From: Rhodospirillaceae bacterium
Lineage (GTDB): Bacteria > Pseudomonadota > Alphaproteobacteria > SHVP01
NCBI GenBank assembly: GCA_002722055.1
Contig: PBKD01000008.1
Coordinates: 1-62,460, forward strand
Direction: 5' to 3'
Length of the DNA: 62,460 bases
Notes under the pieces: generated by a model
The model's database searches: none
What the model was told of the DNA's origin: nothing
What the model saw: the letters and a program-made list of their open reading frames with translations, nothing else
In this document: piece by piece, positions 43,736-52,666 of the stretch
Layout: each line of letters opens with the position of its first letter
How positions within the stretch are numbered: position 1 is the stretch's first letter
Program-made: the position numbers and the translations under genes

Positions 43736-44359
43736 CTAATTTCTTATTAATTTAACAAAGTTATTTAAAATTTGAAAACCTGAGTTGTCACTTAATTCAG
43801 GATGAAATTGACATCCCATAATATTTTCATTTTGTATTATAGCCGGTATTTGAAAATTACCATAATCTATTATACCTATAATATCATTTTCTTCATCTAC
43901 ATCGCAATAATAAGAATGAATAAAATAAAAACTATTGTCATCACTTATATTGTTAAATGGCTGCTCTACATTATTTCTTATCTTTACATTACACCATCCA
44001 ATATTTGGTATGGGCCATCCAGTTTGCTCTTTAATTGGTCTAACTGTTCCTGATATTAAATTTAGCCCTTCATGAACTCCAAATTCATAGCTTTTGCCTA
44101 AAAGTAATTGCATACCTAAACAAATACCTAAAATTGGTTTTTTTTGAAAAGCAAAATTTTTTAACCCTTCAACAATATTAGATTTTTGTAGAGTTTCTAT
44201 GCCTGATTTATAAGCACCCACTCCTGGTATTATAAGTGCATCTGATTGCTTTAATTCACTCAAATCATTAACTAAACTTAAATTTACTTCTAACTCCTTA
44301 ATACATTTGATAAGATTATATAAATTCCCGCTGCCAATATCTACTACACCTATTTTCAT
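43736..44359 (-). CDS. HisH-like glutaminase for the sugar amidotransferase (triad 2)
   Basis: A 207-residue class I glutamine amidotransferase. The oxyanion strand is ALIIPGVGAYKSGIE (about residues 41-55), the nucleophile Cys sits in ILGICLGMQLL (about 76-86), and the catalytic His-x-Glu in GCQFHPELSD (about 181-190). It feeds ammonia through the HisF-like partner to the amidotransferase that begins 12 bases downstream. The start codon directly abuts the HisF-like stop, so the two are translationally coupled. Confidence 0.92.
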   Translation of the reverse strand: MKIGVVDIGSGNLYNLIKCIKELEVNLSLVNDLSELKQSDALIIPGVGAYKSGIETLQKSNIVEGLKNFAFQKKPILGICLGMQLLLGKSYEFGVHEGLNLISGTVRPIKEQTGWPIPNIGWCNVKIRNNVEQPFNNISDDNSFYFIHSYYCDVDEENDIIGIIDYGNFQIPAIIQNENIMGCQFHPELSDNSGFQILNNFVKLIRN

Positions 44360-45130
44360 TTATTTTATTACCAGCCTTGTAGGAATATCATGTTTCAGTA
44401 ATTCCTTTTTAATTAAAACTATTCTATCCAAGTTAAAATGCAATATATGTCCAATGGCCACTGCTCTTACTCCTAGGTCAACTAGTTTTATAATATCTTT
44501 ATAATTTCTTATACCTCCAGAAACAATAACTGGAACTTTAGCAATCTCCAATACTTTTTTAATTAATTCAAAGTCTGGTCCAAGCTTAGTTCCATCTTGA
44601 TCTATAGAAGTAAGTAAAATTTCTCCTGCTCCTAAATCAACTGCCTCTTGTAACCAATCAATAACATCTTTATTACTTTTCTCTCTACCATTATTATAAT
44701 AAGCTTCCCAAAATCCATTTTGCTTTTTTTTTGCTTGAATAGATATAACAATAGATTGTGTGCCAAATACAGTTGCTAACTCGTTAATAATTGATGGCGT
44801 TGTAATAGCCTGAGTATTTAAAGATATTTTATCTGCTCCACTTCTAAATAGCTTTTTTGCTTCTTCCTTACTTTTAACACCACCACCAACACAGAGAGGT
44901 AATTTAATCTTTTCAGAAACTTTAGTTACTAAATCATGTAAATTATTTCTTCCATATAGAGAAGCCACAGAGTCTATAAATAATATTTCATCAGCTGAGT
45001 CTAAATAATATTTTTCACTTAACTCCTCTGGTAAGCCAACTTTTCTTAGGCCTTCCATTCGAATTCCTTTAATTACATTTAAACCTTTAACTTCTAACTT
45101 AGGAATAATTCTTATATTGGGTGTTTTCAT
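44360..45130 (-). CDS. HisF-like ammonia-channel partner (triad 2)
   Basis: A 256-residue HisF-type barrel. Segments match the family: RIIPKLEVKGLNVIKG near the start, EILFIDSVASLYGRNN (about residues 47-62), LCVGGGVKS (about 78-86), ADKISLNT, and GAGEILLTSIDQDGTKLG (about 158-175). It lacks any histidine-operon context and acts with the HisH-like glutaminase beside it. It follows the cytidylyltransferase by 28 bases in the array. Confidence 0.9.
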   Translation of the reverse strand: MKTPNIRIIPKLEVKGLNVIKGIRMEGLRKVGLPEELSEKYYLDSADEILFIDSVASLYGRNNLHDLVTKVSEKIKLPLCVGGGVKSKEEAKKLFRSGADKISLNTQAITTPSIINELATVFGTQSIVISIQAKKKQNGFWEAYYNNGREKSNKDVIDWLQEAVDLGAGEILLTSIDQDGTKLGPDFELIKKVLEIAKVPVIVSGGIRNYKDIIKLVDLGVRAVAIGHILHFNLDRIVLIKKELLKHDIPTRLVIK

Positions 45131-45158
45131 TACTATTTATAATAAATTATCTATAATA

Positions 45159-45869
45159 CTACTTTTTACTTTTTTGATTTAAATATTTTTCTGCTATATC
45201 AAAATCCTCAATAGTATCTATGTTTATGACTTTTTCTTTAATCAAAAAGGGAGCGGTTCTTTTTCCCATCCTTGACTTTTGCTTAATTATACAATCTCTA
45301 GAGAAAGCATATGCAAGACCATTGACATGATATGTATCATATAACGACTGTCTAATTGGAAAAGTTTCTCCTTCTTTCATTATATATTTTAACAATCCTT
45401 TTTCTAATTTGAGTTGTTTCATTGCATGAAACTTTAAATCATTTAATGATACAGTCCAAACACTGTCATATTTTTTAGATATTATTAAGTTTAATATATC
45501 TAATATTTGTTTCTTATTTCGTAATGGAGAAGTAGGTTGCAACATTAAAATTATATCATACTTTTTATTATCTATTTTTTCCATCTCTATTAAAGCATGT
45601 TCAATTACTTCGAAATCTTTCACCTTATCTCCTGCTAAAACTTTTGGTCTTTTAATGTGTGGTTCAAAACCTTTTTTTTTTACTAACTTTATTATTTTTT
45701 CATTATCTGTAGATACAAACGTTCTTATTTTTTCTGATAACTCTTCAAGAATTTCAAGTGTCCAATATATAAGTGGTTTTCCTGCTAATTTATGAATATT
45801 TTTTAGCTTTACACCTTTACTGCCTCCTCTAGCTGGAACCACAGCTAATATATTTTTTTTTTTATACAT
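45159..45869 (-). CDS. CMP-nonulosonate cytidylyltransferase (NeuA/LegF type)
   Basis: A 236-residue acylneuraminate cytidylyltransferase. Motifs are the CTP-binding AVVPARGGSKGVKLKN (about residues 9-24), VSTDNEKI (about 52-59), MLQPTSPLRNKKQI (about 106-119) and a C-terminal NIDTIEDFDIAE. This signature is closer to NeuA/LegF than to the two SpsF-like copies in the array. With NeuB copy 3 some 6 kb upstream and amidotransferase triad 2 just downstream, it could make CMP-legionaminic acid or a related sugar carrying an acetamidino group. Confidence 0.9.
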   Translation of the reverse strand: MYKKKNILAVVPARGGSKGVKLKNIHKLAGKPLIYWTLEILEELSEKIRTFVSTDNEKIIKLVKKKGFEPHIKRPKVLAGDKVKDFEVIEHALIEMEKIDNKKYDIILMLQPTSPLRNKKQILDILNLIISKKYDSVWTVSLNDLKFHAMKQLKLEKGLLKYIMKEGETFPIRQSLYDTYHVNGLAYAFSRDCIIKQKSRMGKRTAPFLIKEKVINIDTIEDFDIAEKYLNQKSKK

Positions 45870-45881
45870 ATAAATCTTAAT

Positions 45882-46847
45882 TTATTTTAAATTTTCAATA
45901 TACCAATTTATAGTTTTTTCTAAACCTACATGATAATTATTAATTTCTTTATAACCTAATGATTTTATTTTTGAAGTATTTGGACATCTTCTGGAGGTAC
46001 TTCCCATTAAAACTTCAGAAGGCTTAATTACAGTTTTAACTTTTAATATACTTGATATGTCAGCAACTAATTGCTTAATATCTATTTCTTTTTGCATCCC
46101 TATATTATATAGTTCACCTTTCTTCCCATGATTCATCATACAAATTAATTGATCTACTGCATCATCAATATAACAAAATGCTCTAGTTTCTTTTCCCGAG
46201 CCCTGTATATCAATTGTACATTCTATTTTCCTTAAATTATTACTAGCTATGAAAATTTTTTTAACAAGATCAGGAATAACATGCTCATTTCCCATATCTG
46301 GTCCAAAAATGTTGTGAGGTCTAAATATCATATCTCTTATAGTAGTTTTTCTAAAATAATTTACTGTTAATAATTCACTAATTAGTTTTCCTCCTGCATA
46401 TGAAAATCTGGGGTTTTTTATATCCGTAACTATTGCTCTTTCATTTTCTAGCGTAGGTATAGTGGTAGGAGTATTATAAACTTCAGATGAAGAGGCCATT
46501 ATAAAGGTATTGGCTTTGCTCTGCCCTGCAAAGTCTAATATATTTAGAGCACCTTTAACTCCTACGTCTAAGACTAACTCCGGTTTTTCATAAAAATATT
46601 TAGTGCCGTTTATAAAGGCCAAATGAAATATTGTGTCAATATTACTAGATACTTTTTTTACATCATCTATATTTCTAATATCGCCATCTACAAAAGTTAC
46701 TTTATCATAAATATTTTTAATTTTGTCTAATGACCCTCTTACATTATTATCAAACAGTATTACATCAAAATTTAACTCAACTAATTTTTTTGCTAAAGCA
46801 CTACCTAAAAATCCAGTACCTCCAGTTATTAGTACTCTATCATTCAT
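45882..46847 (-). CDS. NAD-dependent nucleotide-sugar epimerase/dehydratase (extended SDR)
   Basis: A 321-residue extended SDR. Features are ITGGTGFLGSALAKK (about residues 6-20), the catalytic Ser region MASSSEVYNTP (about 116-126), YxxxK as YAGGK (about 149-153), and RPHNIFGPDMG (about 176-186), the substrate-loop signature of UDP-/GDP-hexose epimerases and dehydratases. It probably interconverts nucleotide sugars for the glycan. It lies 13 bases downstream of the CBS-dehydrogenase fusion and 12 bases upstream of the cytidylyltransferase. Whether it is a 4-epimerase or a 4,6-dehydratase cannot be decided here. Confidence 0.85.
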   Translation of the reverse strand: MNDRVLITGGTGFLGSALAKKLVELNFDVILFDNNVRGSLDKIKNIYDKVTFVDGDIRNIDDVKKVSSNIDTIFHLAFINGTKYFYEKPELVLDVGVKGALNILDFAGQSKANTFIMASSSEVYNTPTTIPTLENERAIVTDIKNPRFSYAGGKLISELLTVNYFRKTTIRDMIFRPHNIFGPDMGNEHVIPDLVKKIFIASNNLRKIECTIDIQGSGKETRAFCYIDDAVDQLICMMNHGKKGELYNIGMQKEIDIKQLVADISSILKVKTVIKPSEVLMGSTSRRCPNTSKIKSLGYKEINNYHVGLEKTINWYIENLK

Positions 46848-46860
46848 TAAAACATTCTCT

Positions 46861-48549
46861 TTATTTAAGACCTATACCTGAATAAGTAATTCCAGGGAAA
46901 GAAACAAAATCATTAGCATCGAAAATATTCCAACCATCAAAAAAATAACTAGATTTATTCATCTTCTCTAAAAGTAAAGACAAATTTATAGATAGATATG
47001 ATTTATGATTGTTCATAATAAAAACAGCATCGGCACCATTAAAACCTTCTTCTAAAGTGCAAGGTATAATATTTAGCTTTTCAATATCACCCTCTTCTAC
47101 AATGGGGTCAAATCCCCATAAATTAAATACACCATTCTCCTTAAGTTTATTGATAAACCAGACGGTGGTAGAGTCTCTTAAATCAGAAGTTTCCGGCTCT
47201 CCTTTAAAAGCAAGACCAATTATAAAGATTTTTGCTTTAGTTATTTCTTTTCCAACTGAATCCATAAACTTCTTAGTTTTATTAAATATATTTATTGGTG
47301 CTTCTTCATTTATTTTTCTAGAAGCTCTAGTTAAAGAGCAATCCAAATTATTTTCTTCAAAGTTATTTATTAATATGTATGGATCCTTGCTAAGACAAGC
47401 TCCGCCAACACCTGGAGAAGGAAATGGTATAGTATTTCTTTCATACGATAGATTTACTTTATTTATTAAATGATTAATATTCAAACCATATTTTTCACTT
47501 AATTCAGCCATTTGATTAGCAAATGCAAAGCGTGTGTCTCTATAAGTATTATCCATTAATTTACACATTTCAGCTGCTTCCAAAGAACCAATATCGATTA
47601 CTGTATGAGTATTTTCACTAAAAAGTCTCATGCCTAGTTCTCTACTTTTTTTATCAAAACCTCCAACTATTTGAGGCAGGTTTTTTAATTCCTCTAAAGC
47701 TCTTCCTTCGGCTGTTCTTTCTGGACAAAAAGCTACACTAAAATCTTTACCAGTAGATAGTTTTGAAACCTCTTCTAACTTAGGAATAACAATTTTTCTT
47801 GTACACCCAATAGGTACCGTTGATCTTAGAACTACTAAATCATTTTTTTTTAGCTTTTTTCCAATTATACTTGCCGCTTCAAGTATATTTTTAACTTCTG
47901 GTTTTTTTGAAATATTATTAATTGGTGTTCCAACTGTGATTATGTAAATATCCGAATTTATAATTTCTTCGTCACTTCCAATTTTAAGACTTTTATTGAC
48001 ATGTTTATTTATATAATGTTCTATACCTTTCTCGTGAAAAGGAGCTTCTTTGTTTTTTAATTGTGCTATTAATTTTTTGTCCTTATCTAATCCATAAATT
48101 GAGAAACCTTGGTCGGCCATAACTAAACCTAAAGTTAGACCTACGTAACCCAAACCAATTATTGTTACTTTATAAGACCTTATATCTATTTGAGGTATTA
48201 CATCCTTATAACGTAATACCCCTACAATTTTTCCTTGTTTATTAACAACTGGTGCAATCAAATTGTTTTTATTTAAAACTTTTTCAACTTGCTCATATAT
48301 TTGTTCTTCATGAATGACTTTTGGGTCATTGTTATGGATTTCTATCACTTTTTTTTTTAAATCCAAATTTTGAAGTAATGATCTTCTTATATCACCATCT
48401 GAAATTACTTTTATTAACTTCTCATGCTCATCTATTATAAAACAAACTCTTTCTTCTCCTTGCTCGATAACTTTCATAGCTTCTAATATGGTAGCTTTTT
48501 CATTAACTAAGTAACGGTGAGGTTTAATATATGAAAAATTCTTATTCAT
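46861..48549 (-). CDS. CBS-domain pair fused to a nucleotide-sugar 6-dehydrogenase
   Basis: A 562-residue fusion. Residues ~5-125 are two CBS motifs, with VISDGDIRRSLLQNLDL closely matching the CBS region of the PtmE-like protein in the same array. From about residue 127 follows a complete UDP-glucose/UDP-GlcNAc/GDP-mannose dehydrogenase: TIIGLGYVGLTLG (about 130-142), CPERTAEG (about 275), LMDNTYRDTRFAFANQMAE (about 331-349) and the catalytic Cys in GVGGACLSKDP (about residue 384). It should oxidise the 6-hydroxymethyl of a UDP-HexNAc to a uronic acid using NAD. Overlap with the upstream aminotransferase is 4 bases. CBS pairs usually bind adenine nucleotides, so energy- or nucleotide-dependent control is possible. 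Confidence 0.9.
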   Translation of the reverse strand: MNKNFSYIKPHRYLVNEKATILEAMKVIEQGEERVCFIIDEHEKLIKVISDGDIRRSLLQNLDLKKKVIEIHNNDPKVIHEEQIYEQVEKVLNKNNLIAPVVNKQGKIVGVLRYKDVIPQIDIRSYKVTIIGLGYVGLTLGLVMADQGFSIYGLDKDKKLIAQLKNKEAPFHEKGIEHYINKHVNKSLKIGSDEEIINSDIYIITVGTPINNISKKPEVKNILEAASIIGKKLKKNDLVVLRSTVPIGCTRKIVIPKLEEVSKLSTGKDFSVAFCPERTAEGRALEELKNLPQIVGGFDKKSRELGMRLFSENTHTVIDIGSLEAAEMCKLMDNTYRDTRFAFANQMAELSEKYGLNINHLINKVNLSYERNTIPFPSPGVGGACLSKDPYILINNFEENNLDCSLTRASRKINEEAPINIFNKTKKFMDSVGKEITKAKIFIIGLAFKGEPETSDLRDSTTVWFINKLKENGVFNLWGFDPIVEEGDIEKLNIIPCTLEEGFNGADAVFIMNNHKSYLSINLSLLLEKMNKSSYFFDGWNIFDANDFVSFPGITYSGIGLK

Positions 48550-49661
48550 TGAGAACGCTTTAAACTAGAAAAGAAGTCATCAATTTTTTTTACTATATAC
48601 TTTTGTTTTTCATCACCCATGCCTGCCCATATAGGAATATCTATAAACTCTTTATAGGATTTGTAAGCTTTAGGAAAGTCATCATTTATATATTTATATT
48701 TATTTTTGTAATAAGGCTGAATATGCACTGGTGGAAATGAAAGCCTACACTCTATACTATTATTTTCCAAAAAATTTAATAGTTTATCTCTACAACTCTC
48801 ATCTACTTTTATTCCATACATATACCAGCTAGGCCTATCAACGTATTTGGGAACAAAAGGAGGTTTTACAGATTGATTTTCTGTAAATTTTGTACTGTAG
48901 AAATTAGCTAATCTTACTTTTTCATCTAATATGCTATCAATTTTTTTTAATTGCTCAATTCCTATAGCGGCCAAAATATCAGTCATTCGAAAGTTATTTC
49001 CCAAATGAGTATGGTTGTACCTTCCTTCTTGTCCCTGATTTCTGATTATCCTAAGTTTTTTTGCTAACTCATCATTATTTGTAACACAAGCTCCTCCTTC
49101 TCCTGTAGTCATATTTTTATTTGCAAAAAAACTAAATGAATGAATTAGTGCCTGACTACCAACTTTATTTCCCTTATAAGTTGAACCGAAAGACTCTGCA
49201 CTGTCAGCAATAAATGGTATTCCAGTAGATTTACTCAACTCTACAAAATCATCATAATTTATAGGCAGTCCTTTTAGGTCTACTGTCATAAATGCTTTTG
49301 TTTTTTTTGTAATCTTCGACTTTATATCTTCTATTCTAACATTAAAAGTATCTAAGTCATTATCACATAAAACTAGTTTAGCGCCCAAGTACTGAACTAC
49401 ATTTGCTGAAGAAATATAAGTTAAGCTTGGAACTATAATTTCATCTCCTGGTCTAATATCCATTGCTAACAGCGCTGCATTAAGTGTAGAGGTACCATTA
49501 TTCATTACAATTACATGTTTTGCATTAAGATAATCAGCAATATTATTTTCAAATTCTTCCACTTTACTTCCCATACTAATCCAGCCTGATTTTATAACGT
49601 CATATGCTGCCTTAGCTTCATCTTCAGTCATTCTTGGATTAGCTATAGGTATAAATTCCAT
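48546..49661 (-). CDS. DegT/DnrJ/EryC1/StrS-family sugar aminotransferase
   Basis: A 371-residue PLP aminotransferase with MNNGTSTLNAALLAM (about residues 53-67), IADSAESFGS (about 150-159) and the PLP Lys at about residue 182 in FANKNMTTGEGGA. Positioned between a UDP-sugar dehydrogenase and, upstream, a Gfo/Idh oxidoreductase, it resembles WbpE of the UDP-2,3-diacetamido-uronic-acid route (WbpA-WbpB-WbpE). It could also be a LegC-type enzyme for legionaminic acid. The four-base overlap with the next gene implies coupled translation. Confidence 0.88.
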   Translation of the reverse strand: MEFIPIANPRMTEDEAKAAYDVIKSGWISMGSKVEEFENNIADYLNAKHVIVMNNGTSTLNAALLAMDIRPGDEIIVPSLTYISSANVVQYLGAKLVLCDNDLDTFNVRIEDIKSKITKKTKAFMTVDLKGLPINYDDFVELSKSTGIPFIADSAESFGSTYKGNKVGSQALIHSFSFFANKNMTTGEGGACVTNNDELAKKLRIIRNQGQEGRYNHTHLGNNFRMTDILAAIGIEQLKKIDSILDEKVRLANFYSTKFTENQSVKPPFVPKYVDRPSWYMYGIKVDESCRDKLLNFLENNSIECRLSFPPVHIQPYYKNKYKYINDDFPKAYKSYKEFIDIPIWAGMGDEKQKYIVKKIDDFFSSLKRSQ

Positions 49662-49662
49662 A

Positions 49663-50535
49663 TTAATTTAATATTGAGTTAACTAAATTTACACTATTTA
49701 AGATTTCTTTTTCAGTGGCTTTTCTTGCTTCAATACAATAAATAATATTTTTGTTGATATCTTGACTTGAAATGTCTTTTATTATTTCTAACTGCCAGCT
49801 GTTTTCTTTAACAGCTAGATGTTCGTCCTTAAATCCATTATTTTCTGAAATGTGTATTTCTTTTATTCTACCGAAAAAATTATTCACAAGCTTATCAAGT
49901 GCTTTATGTCTATTAAAACCCAAAATATTACTTGAAATATTAAAATGGCCTAAATCCAGTAATATTCCTACTTCATTTGGCAAAGAATTCATTAACTCTT
50001 TTATTTCTTCATAGGAACAGTTAAGTGAGTGTCTTTTTTTGGGTGAAGGAAACAAGTTTTCAATTATAAAAGTCAAGTTTTTTGGTTTATATTTTAAAAT
50101 ATTATTTACAAACTTAATAGTATTTTCTAGAGCAGTTTTATAGCTTTCTTCTTCGTCTGAAAAGATAAAATATCCATCTTCTCCTGCTTTTGCCTTCGCT
50201 AAATAGCCTGCGTGAATTCCGTAAATGGGGGACTCTGCATAATCTGCCAGACAAAATGCATTTTTTATTAATTCCTCTGTTTTATTGTAAGTAATTGAAT
50301 CTGAGGCAGCCATATTTAGTACAAAAGGACTTTTGGGAGCAGGAAAATAATTATGTAGGGCAAAATTTACTCCTTTGTCTCTAAACCCTTTTAAAACCTC
50401 TTTTAAATCATCCATACTTTGATAATCATGAGGAGCTGATATCTCAACAAAATTTCCAGCAATTTTTTGACATTGCTTAATAGCATTAGATACGCTTATC
50501 CTACCATAACAACTTGTAGATAAATAAACTGTCAT
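49663..50535 (-). CDS. Sugar-phosphate isomerase/epimerase family TIM barrel
   Basis: A 290-residue AP_endonuc_2/xylose-isomerase-like protein. Visible strands and metal-binding positions include FVEISAPHDY (about residues 29-38), ALHNYFP (about 59-65), GIHAGYL (about 105-111), FIIENLFP (about 155-162), ILLDLGHFNIS (about 190-200), EIHISENNG (about 227-235) and YCIEAR near the end. The Glu/Asp/His pattern fits a divalent-metal isomerase or epimerase. It probably reshapes a sugar in the pathway between the Gfo/Idh oxidoreductase and aminotransferase genes. The substrate is unknown. Confidence 0.8.
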   Translation of the reverse strand: MTVYLSTSCYGRISVSNAIKQCQKIAGNFVEISAPHDYQSMDDLKEVLKGFRDKGVNFALHNYFPAPKSPFVLNMAASDSITYNKTEELIKNAFCLADYAESPIYGIHAGYLAKAKAGEDGYFIFSDEEESYKTALENTIKFVNNILKYKPKNLTFIIENLFPSPKKRHSLNCSYEEIKELMNSLPNEVGILLDLGHFNISSNILGFNRHKALDKLVNNFFGRIKEIHISENNGFKDEHLAVKENSWQLEIIKDISSQDINKNIIYCIEARKATEKEILNSVNLVNSILN

Positions 50536-50540
50536 CTAGA

Positions 50541-51542
50541 TTATAATACCTCTCTTTGTCCTGAATTATGAGACTTTTTTGCAGCAAAAATTAACTTCAT
50601 AATGTTAATAGAATCTTCTAATGAAGTTCTTATCTCTTCTTTTCCTTGACAATACATTATAAAGTTTTTTAATTCAAGAATATAGTTAACATTAAAATCT
50701 TTCTCAAATTTATTATAACTAGTTAAAGATTTATCAGAAGCACTATATACACTTACCGTATTTTGATAAAAATTTACAAAAATGTTGCCAAGTTCTCCTT
50801 TAATTTCTAATTCTTTTTTATGACTTCTGCCAATAATATCAGTATGAACTGTTCCATGTAAACCATTCTTGGTCTCCAATATCATCTCTGACATATCGTC
50901 TACATTAATCTCTAAGTTAGATACCTTTGAGTTAAATGCAAATACTGACTTGAACTCTCCAAAAAGATAATAAGCTAAATCCATTATATGACTTTGATCT
51001 AGTATTGATCCACCTCCAAGTTCTTTTTTTGCCATATAAAATGTTCTATAGTCCTCATAAGGATGAAAGTCAGGTAAATATTCTGAAAATTCTCCTCTAA
51101 AATAAAGCAGTTTTCCTATATGATTTTTATCAATTAGTTCTTTTACCTTATCAATTAAAGGAGAAAACCTAAAAACATATGCAATTCCCACTTTAACATT
51201 ATTTTCTTTAATAATTGATAATAAGTCATCAATTTTATTTAAATCTGCAGACAAAGGCTTTTCTATAAATATATTTATACCTTTTTTTGCTAAATCTATT
51301 GCCTGTTCTATATGGAAAATAGTAGGTGAGCATAAAATACTAAAGTCATAATCATTATGTTTTAATGCATTTCTAACATCTTCATATGTACTCTCAATTC
51401 CCAATTGATTTAATTCTTCTACTCTATCTTTTCTAGGCTCCACGCAATGTATATTTTTACTATCAAATTTTATAGATTTTAGGTTTCTAATATGTCTCTT
51501 TCCTATTGACCCTCCACCTACAACAAGTACTTTATAATTCAT
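50541..51542 (-). CDS. Gfo/Idh/MocA-family NAD(P)-dependent oxidoreductase
   Basis: A 333-residue oxidoreductase. Its N-terminal Rossmann fold begins KVLVVGGGSIGKRHIRNL (about residues 4-21), followed by SILCSPTIFHIEQA and the substrate-binding GINIFIEKPLS (about 88-98). The C-terminal domain has GGGSILDQSHIMDLAYYLFG (about 176-195), with the catalytic His region. I use the ATG at 51542, preceded by AAGGAG, rather than a start seven codons upstream inside NeuB copy 3. Beside the dehydrogenase-CBS fusion and DegT enzyme, a WbpB-type 3-oxidation of a UDP-HexNAc-uronate is the natural reading; PtmA-like roles are alternatives. Confidence 0.87.
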   Translation of the reverse strand: MNYKVLVVGGGSIGKRHIRNLKSIKFDSKNIHCVEPRKDRVEELNQLGIESTYEDVRNALKHNDYDFSILCSPTIFHIEQAIDLAKKGINIFIEKPLSADLNKIDDLLSIIKENNVKVGIAYVFRFSPLIDKVKELIDKNHIGKLLYFRGEFSEYLPDFHPYEDYRTFYMAKKELGGGSILDQSHIMDLAYYLFGEFKSVFAFNSKVSNLEINVDDMSEMILETKNGLHGTVHTDIIGRSHKKELEIKGELGNIFVNFYQNTVSVYSASDKSLTSYNKFEKDFNVNYILELKNFIMYCQGKEEIRTSLEDSINIMKLIFAAKKSHNSGQREVL

Positions 51543-51552
51543 CTTTTTCTCC

Positions 51553-52590
51553 TTAATTTTCAATATCTGATAACTTTATTAAATGATGCCTAGAAATATC
51601 TGAAATACTTTTTTTCCCTAAAATTTGACTTAAATATTCAGTTGATAAACCATTCCCCGGCCTCATAATAGAAATCATATCAATACTTATTATTTCATTT
51701 TTTTTAATATCTCGTGAAGCTACAAGACTTCTTCTTAAAGCTTTAAAAGTATTATTTTCTTCTTCACTTCTTTTTTTCTCATAACTACCAAGAGCTAATT
51801 TACACCCTCTGATGTCTTCTACTAATTTTTTTAATTCATTAGGGGTAATAGAGGCACTTTGATCAATACCAGACAATTCTCTTGATGTAGTGAAATGCTT
51901 TTCTATTATAATAGCACCAAGAGCAACTGCACCGATAGCTGACAAATTATTTTGTGTATGATCAGATAGCCCTAAAGGCACATCAAATTTTTTTTTAAAA
52001 CTTTTCAATACATTTAAGTTAGCATTTTCAGTTTTAGAAGGATAGTTAGATGTACATTGAAATAATAATAAAGGACAGTTATGAGATTTGAAAATGTTAA
52101 CTGCTTTTTCTACTTCCTGCATTGTACTCATTCCAGTAGACAGTAGTACAGGAATATTAGATAAAGCCGCTTCATTTAAAAAAGGATAGTTAGTTAAATT
52201 ACATGAGCTAATTTTCAAGGCATTTAAATTTAATTTAGTTAAACTCTTTAAACTAGTTATATCAAAAGGAGTACACAAAAAATCAATATTTATATTTTCG
52301 CTATACTCTTTAAGCTCTTGAATGTCGTCAATATTAAGCTGAGTTTCTTTTATAATTTGCTTTTGAGTTTGACTTTTAAATTGCTCATGGTTTTGATAAT
52401 CTGCTTTATCAGCAAAATCTGAGATATATTCGTCTGCAATAAATAATTGAAATTTCACGCAGTCTGCTAAATTTTCTTTAGCTGCATCTATCATTTTTTT
52501 TGCTAAGCTTATAGAACCATTATGATTAATACCTATCTCAGCTATAACGTAAGGTAGGGATTTGTTAACTATTTTGTCAATAAAGTTCAT
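51553..52590 (-). CDS. Sialic-acid-synthase family protein (NeuB/LegI type), copy 3
   Basis: A 345-residue PEP-dependent nonulosonate synthase. Motifs are VIAEIGINHNGSI (about residues 15-27), CVKFQLF, DFLCTPFD (about 99-106), STGMSTM (about 144-150), GLSDHTQN (about 202-209), IIEKHFTTS (about 224-232), and a C-terminal SAF domain beginning about 290 (ASRDIKKNEI, MRPGNGLS). The DFLCTPFD and GLSDHT strings are typical of NeuB/LegI. With the NeuA/LegF-type cytidylyltransferase downstream it is the best legionaminic- or neuraminic-type candidate in the window. A Gfo/Idh gene follows 10 bases later. Confidence 0.92.
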   Translation of the reverse strand: MNFIDKIVNKSLPYVIAEIGINHNGSISLAKKMIDAAKENLADCVKFQLFIADEYISDFADKADYQNHEQFKSQTQKQIIKETQLNIDDIQELKEYSENINIDFLCTPFDITSLKSLTKLNLNALKISSCNLTNYPFLNEAALSNIPVLLSTGMSTMQEVEKAVNIFKSHNCPLLLFQCTSNYPSKTENANLNVLKSFKKKFDVPLGLSDHTQNNLSAIGAVALGAIIIEKHFTTSRELSGIDQSASITPNELKKLVEDIRGCKLALGSYEKKRSEEENNTFKALRRSLVASRDIKKNEIISIDMISIMRPGNGLSTEYLSQILGKKSISDISRHHLIKLSDIEN

Positions 52591-52666
52591 TTAATTAAAG
52601 AAATCAAATTATATTAATAAATGTTTTGCCTTATTATTTCAAGCAAAAGTTTTTGATATTAAAAAG

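Noticed and set aside
47009-47473. Plus-strand open frame of 154 codons inside the CBS-dehydrogenase gene
   Set aside because: It is antisense to a region with complete dehydrogenase motifs; its translation has no recognisable features.
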